From CAIYHK01 sp964638795 (GTDB lineage Bacteria > Actinomycetota > Acidimicrobiia > Acidimicrobiales > Ilumatobacteraceae), in assembly GCA_964638795.1 (NCBI GenBank), contig CAZXAX010000061.1, forward strand, positions 1 through 9,489: a stretch of DNA of 9,489 nt. Direction: 5' to 3'. The position numbers and the translations under genes were made by a program. Positions 7,174-9,489 of this stretch are shown in pieces. Position 1 is the first letter of the stretch. Each line of letters starts with the position of its first letter. The notes below the pieces were generated by a model. The model worked only from the letters and a program-made list of their open reading frames with translations. It searched no databases and was not told the origin of the DNA.

Positions 7174-7181
7174 AAACCTAA

Positions 7182-7442
7182 ATGAACTGTCCCCATTGCA
7201 ATACAAACCTCCTCATGACCGAGCGTCAGGGAGTTGAAATTGACTACTGCCCCACTTGTCGAGGCGTTTGGCTCGACCGTGGCGAGCTCGACAAATTGAT
7301 TGAGCGCAGCGGATCAGCGAAGCCACAAATCAAGCGCGATTATGACGACGATGATGACGATGACTTTCGCATCGGTCGTTGGAACAAGACCCCCGGCAAG
7401 AAAAAGAAGTCCAGTTTTCTCGGCGAAATTTTTGATTTCTAG
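7182..7442 (+). CDS. zf-TFIIB zinc-ribbon protein
   Basis: This 86-aa protein belongs to the zf-TFIIB (PF13453) small zinc-ribbon family. Two CxxC knuckles, C3/C6 (CPHC) and C23/C26 (CPTC), would bind one Zn2+, and RGVWLDRGELDKLI (27-40) is the family signature after the second knuckle. The rest is low-complexity: seven consecutive Asp (55-61), a KKKK patch (73-76) and a hydrophobic end FLGEIFDF (79-86). It is probably cytoplasmic; no signal or membrane segment is seen. Its biochemical role is not known to me, though such proteins are often encoded beside membrane proteases and quality-control genes. The ATG at 7182 has GAAGGA 7 nt upstream, inside the switch hairpin. The stop codon TAG (7440-7442) overlaps the AGGAG ribosome site of htpX, so the pair is tightly coupled. 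The acidic run could bind divalent metal, which would be notable under a Mn riboswitch, but that is speculation. Confidence 0.9.
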   Translation: MNCPHCNTNLLMTERQGVEIDYCPTCRGVWLDRGELDKLIERSGSAKPQIKRDYDDDDDDDFRIGRWNKTPGKKKKSSFLGEIFDF

Positions 7443-7451
7443 GAGTTGATC

Positions 7452-8321
7452 ATGTTCAAAAATTCAATGAAAACAGCTGTCCTCCTCGCTTCACTTGGAG
7501 GATTAATCGTCGGGGTTGCCGCCCTACTTGGTGGCGGGAGCAGCACAGCAGTGATGTTCGGCTTGGTAATTGCGCTCGCAATGGTTGGTGGCTCCTACTG
7601 GTTCAGCGACAAACTCGCGCTCCGTGCAGCTAACGCCCAGGTAATAACCGAACAAGATCATCCCGAGTTTTACCGCATGGTTGCCGATCTTGCTCAGCGT
7701 GCGCAACTCCCAATGCCACGCGTTGCGCTATCGCCATCAGAACAACCCAATGCTTTTGCCACAGGCCGTAACCCGCGCACAGCCGTTGTGTGTGCAACCA
7801 CTGGATTATTGCAGTCACTCTCGCCAAACGAGGTGCGTGGCGTGATGGCCCATGAGCTCATGCACGTGCGCAATCGCGACATCCTGATCGGTTCAGTTGC
7901 TGCCGCAATTGCAACTGCAATTTCATCAATTGCGCAGATGGCGATGTTCGCCACGATGTTCACGGGTGGCAGCAATGATGATGATCGCCCTAATCCCCTT
8001 GCGATTCTTGCCATGTCACTACTGGCACCAATCGCTGCAAGCCTGATCCAGATGGCCGTGAGCCGTAGTCGAGAATTCGAAGCCGATCGCAGTGCCGCAG
8101 AGCTTTTGGGTTCAGGTGATTCCCTTGCTAACGCATTGGAAAAAATTGAGATTCTCGCCAAGCGTCATCCGATGATGGTTGCTCCCGCACAAGCGCAGGC
8201 CTACATTCACAATCCGCTTGCCGAACTGCATCGCCGTTCGGGTAGTGGCGTAGACATTGCGCGTTTGTTCTCAACACATCCAGCAACTGACGAACGCATC
8301 CGCCGCTTGCGTTCAATGTGA
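7452..8321 (+). CDS. htpX: HtpX membrane zinc metalloprotease (M48 family)
   Basis: This 289-aa protein is the usual size for HtpX, an integral-membrane endopeptidase that degrades misfolded membrane proteins with its active site facing the cytoplasm. The zinc motif HELMH is at 134-138, with a third ligand expected in the EFEAD segment (208-212). Hydrophobic segments lie at about 8-27, 34-51, 144-170 and 183-203, the normal four-segment layout. RNRDI after HELMHV and the C-terminal STHPATDERIRRL (274-286) are typical of the family. The ATG at 7452 has AGGAG (7441-7445) at 6-nt spacing; the in-frame TTG at 7446 lies too close to that site and is rejected. It follows the zinc-ribbon gene by 9 bp and should share the manganese riboswitch, by read-through or coupling. 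In E. coli, htpX responds to envelope stress through CpxR; manganese control here would be different. Confidence 0.95.
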   Translation: MFKNSMKTAVLLASLGGLIVGVAALLGGGSSTAVMFGLVIALAMVGGSYWFSDKLALRAANAQVITEQDHPEFYRMVADLAQRAQLPMPRVALSPSEQPNAFATGRNPRTAVVCATTGLLQSLSPNEVRGVMAHELMHVRNRDILIGSVAAAIATAISSIAQMAMFATMFTGGSNDDDRPNPLAILAMSLLAPIAASLIQMAVSRSREFEADRSAAELLGSGDSLANALEKIEILAKRHPMMVAPAQAQAYIHNPLAELHRRSGSGVDIARLFSTHPATDERIRRLRSM

Positions 8322-8329
8322 AAGTGTCT

Positions 8330-8343
8330 GCAGTTGTAACTGC
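8330..8343. terminator. Small hairpin between convergent htpX and secreted-protein genes
   Basis: GCAGT (8330-8334) and ACTGC (8339-8343) can form a 5-bp stem with a TGTA loop. This lies in the 32 bp between the two stop codons. There is no T-run on either side, so it is a weak candidate for a bidirectional terminator at best. Confidence 0.25.
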
Positions 8344-8353
8344 TGAGTACTAA

Positions 8354-9489
8354 TCAGCCAGCACCGTTGAAGATGACTCTTACTTTCTGAGCTGAGTTGC
8401 CGCCGGGTCCAGCGGGCTCAACTTGAATATCGAAGTCGTAAGTGCCAGGCACCCAGTCCATACCTTTAGCCGTTAGGCATTGGCTCAAGTCCCACTTGAG
8501 GACAAGCATCGGAGGATCATCAGTGTTTGTTGGCTGATCGTTGACGAGCCCAGCGTCATCAACACCTTCAACATCAACGGCACCATCGGTCGTGGTTAAC
8601 ACGTCGCACTTTCCTAACGATGGACCTGAACCACCGACTCGATAATTCGGAACATCTGGTGTGTAACGAAAACCGCCGAGGTCATAAAAGAGACCGTCTT
8701 CTCCATCGATGGCAAGTCGTTGGGGTCGATAGATCAACAAGTACAAGTTTTCACCCTGTGACACTGCGATAGTTGGCTCAGTAGCTAGACGAGTACCTTC
8801 TGGCCCAGTCTGCGTTGCTGTGTAATCAACATCGGTGCGACCGGCAAGCGAAGTTCCGTATGCAACCACCATTGGATGTGTGACAAATACAAATCCCGCG
8901 CTCGAAGTCACCTCGTAAACGCCACCATCTTCCGTTGTGAGCTTGATCTGGAAAGTGTCTTGGCCTGATGGCAAAGTGCGCTCTGCTTCAAAGTCGTAAC
9001 CACCAGGATTGAGATCAAATTCGTTAGACGGGTCACCTGGGCATACCTTGCCACTGCCAATCGCGAACTGGTAATCGCCGGTATTGCAAGCGTTTTCTAG
9101 TTCGGTGTATTCCGAGGGCACATATGGCACTCCAATTCCCTTGATCTCGGTCTTTGTCACCGATGACCCACACACGGAGTCGATTTTTGAGAACACCATC
9201 GTCATGGATCGTGTAATCGCAGCCTGGCTGCGCTCGACTGACGCCTGGAAATCTCCAATGCCATATGCGTTAATTGTTCCCGCAAAAGTGGTGCTGGTTG
9301 CCTTGAAGTTGGTGAAGATTCGGAATTCAATAGCTGAACAGTCGGCACCAGTAATCGCGTTTTCGATGTCAGCCTGAGGCGTTGGCGTAGTGCTGTCGGC
9401 TGAGTCAACCTTGGCATCGCCGTCATCGTTCACATCGAATGCATTCGGGATACCATCGTCATCCTTGTCCCCACCCAACGTGTCGTCTG
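8354..9489 (-). CDS. Secreted protein with thrombospondin type 3-like calcium-binding segment, N-terminus outside window
   Basis: 377 residues are visible and the frame is open to the right edge, so the start is missing. Counting from the TTG-encoded Leu at 9478, the first 20 residues (GDKDDDGIPNAFDVNDDGD) match the D-x-D-x-D-G-I-P-N-x-x-D-x-x-D-D-G-D pattern of thrombospondin type 3 / EF-like calcium repeats, which usually lie outside the cell. Residues about 30-374 are beta-rich, with six cysteines (47, 103, 131, 146, 291, 334) and no catalytic motif I recognise. Two similar segments, NPGGYDFEAER (157-167) and VPGTYDFDIQV (343-353), suggest a repeated beta-sandwich module. The protein ends VRVIFNGAG without LPXTG or a membrane anchor. 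A secreted structural or adhesive role is inferred; family unknown. Acidic composition fits an extracellular protein. Confidence 0.75.
   Translation of the reverse strand, partial: DDTLGGDKDDDGIPNAFDVNDDGDAKVDSADSTTPTPQADIENAITGADCSAIEFRIFTNFKATSTTFAGTINAYGIGDFQASVERSQAAITRSMTMVFSKIDSVCGSSVTKTEIKGIGVPYVPSEYTELENACNTGDYQFAIGSGKVCPGDPSNEFDLNPGGYDFEAERTLPSGQDTFQIKLTTEDGGVYEVTSSAGFVFVTHPMVVAYGTSLAGRTDVDYTATQTGPEGTRLATEPTIAVSQGENLYLLIYRPQRLAIDGEDGLFYDLGGFRYTPDVPNYRVGGSGPSLGKCDVLTTTDGAVDVEGVDDAGLVNDQPTNTDDPPMLVLKWDLSQCLTAKGMDWVPGTYDFDIQVEPAGPGGNSAQKVRVIFNGAG

Noticed and set aside
7135..7175. Part of a glycine riboswitch (GGAGAG followed by GCCGAAGG)
   Set aside because: The similarity is superficial: the CTCTCAGGCAAA-type 3' part is absent and the start codon follows at once, while the whole upstream sequence fits yybP-ykoY.
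6987..7181. Open frame of 64 codons upstream of the zinc-ribbon gene
   Set aside because: It covers the promoter and riboswitch, its start lacks a ribosome site, and its product has no recognisable features. The conserved RNA motif explains the sequence better.
7143..7185. Rho-independent terminator in the leader
   Set aside because: The hairpin is followed by AAACCTAAATG, not a T-run, and its 3' arm carries the ribosome site.
1..9489. CRISPR arrays, tRNA or rRNA genes, insertion sequences, toxin-antitoxin or phage genes
   Set aside because: I found no regular repeats, no tRNA-like or rRNA-like sequences, no transposase motifs and no phage proteins.

Overview
This window looks like a scaffold piece from an actinobacterium, probably an uncultured aquatic lineage. 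The evidence is the close match to long actinobacterial DUF2889 proteins, an actinobacterial-style SDR/acyl-CoA dehydrogenase pair, one apparently leaderless secreted-protein gene and fairly balanced base composition. The lineage call is an inference; there is no rRNA or marker gene. A block of exactly 100 N (2790-2889) looks like an assembly placeholder, so the true distance there is unknown.

Left part (1-2789): a minus-strand operon encodes an acyl-CoA dehydrogenase followed 26 bp later by a short-chain dehydrogenase that runs off the left edge. Together they suggest beta-oxidation of acyl-CoA or steroid side-chain substrates. Divergent from them is a DUF2889 protein whose C-terminus is lost in the gap.

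Middle (2890-6923): after the gap comes the C-terminal half of a YaaA (UPF0246, peroxide-stress) protein. Its stop overlaps the start of a DHA2-type drug/H+ antiporter by 11 bp. Converging on the transporter, with only 8 bp between stop codons, is a large secreted choice-of-anchor-I-like beta-propeller protein with a fibronectin type III domain.

Right part (6924-9489): the most interesting element is the 258-bp region between the secreted protein and a two-gene operon, zf-TFIIB zinc-ribbon protein plus HtpX membrane protease. It contains a sigma-70-like promoter and then a sequence with the hallmark conserved blocks of the yybP-ykoY manganese riboswitch: GGGGAGTA, CGTCATCA, CCGGC and GAGACC, with two GNRA-capped hairpins. 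The 3' strand of its closing helix can pair instead with a second copy of the same hexamer that contains the Shine-Dalgarno sequence. This is a readable translational ON switch. Manganese control of a zf-TFIIB/HtpX operon, rather than of a manganese exporter, is to my knowledge not a standard regulon member. The window ends in the C-terminal part of a second secreted minus-strand protein with a thrombospondin type 3-like calcium-binding segment.
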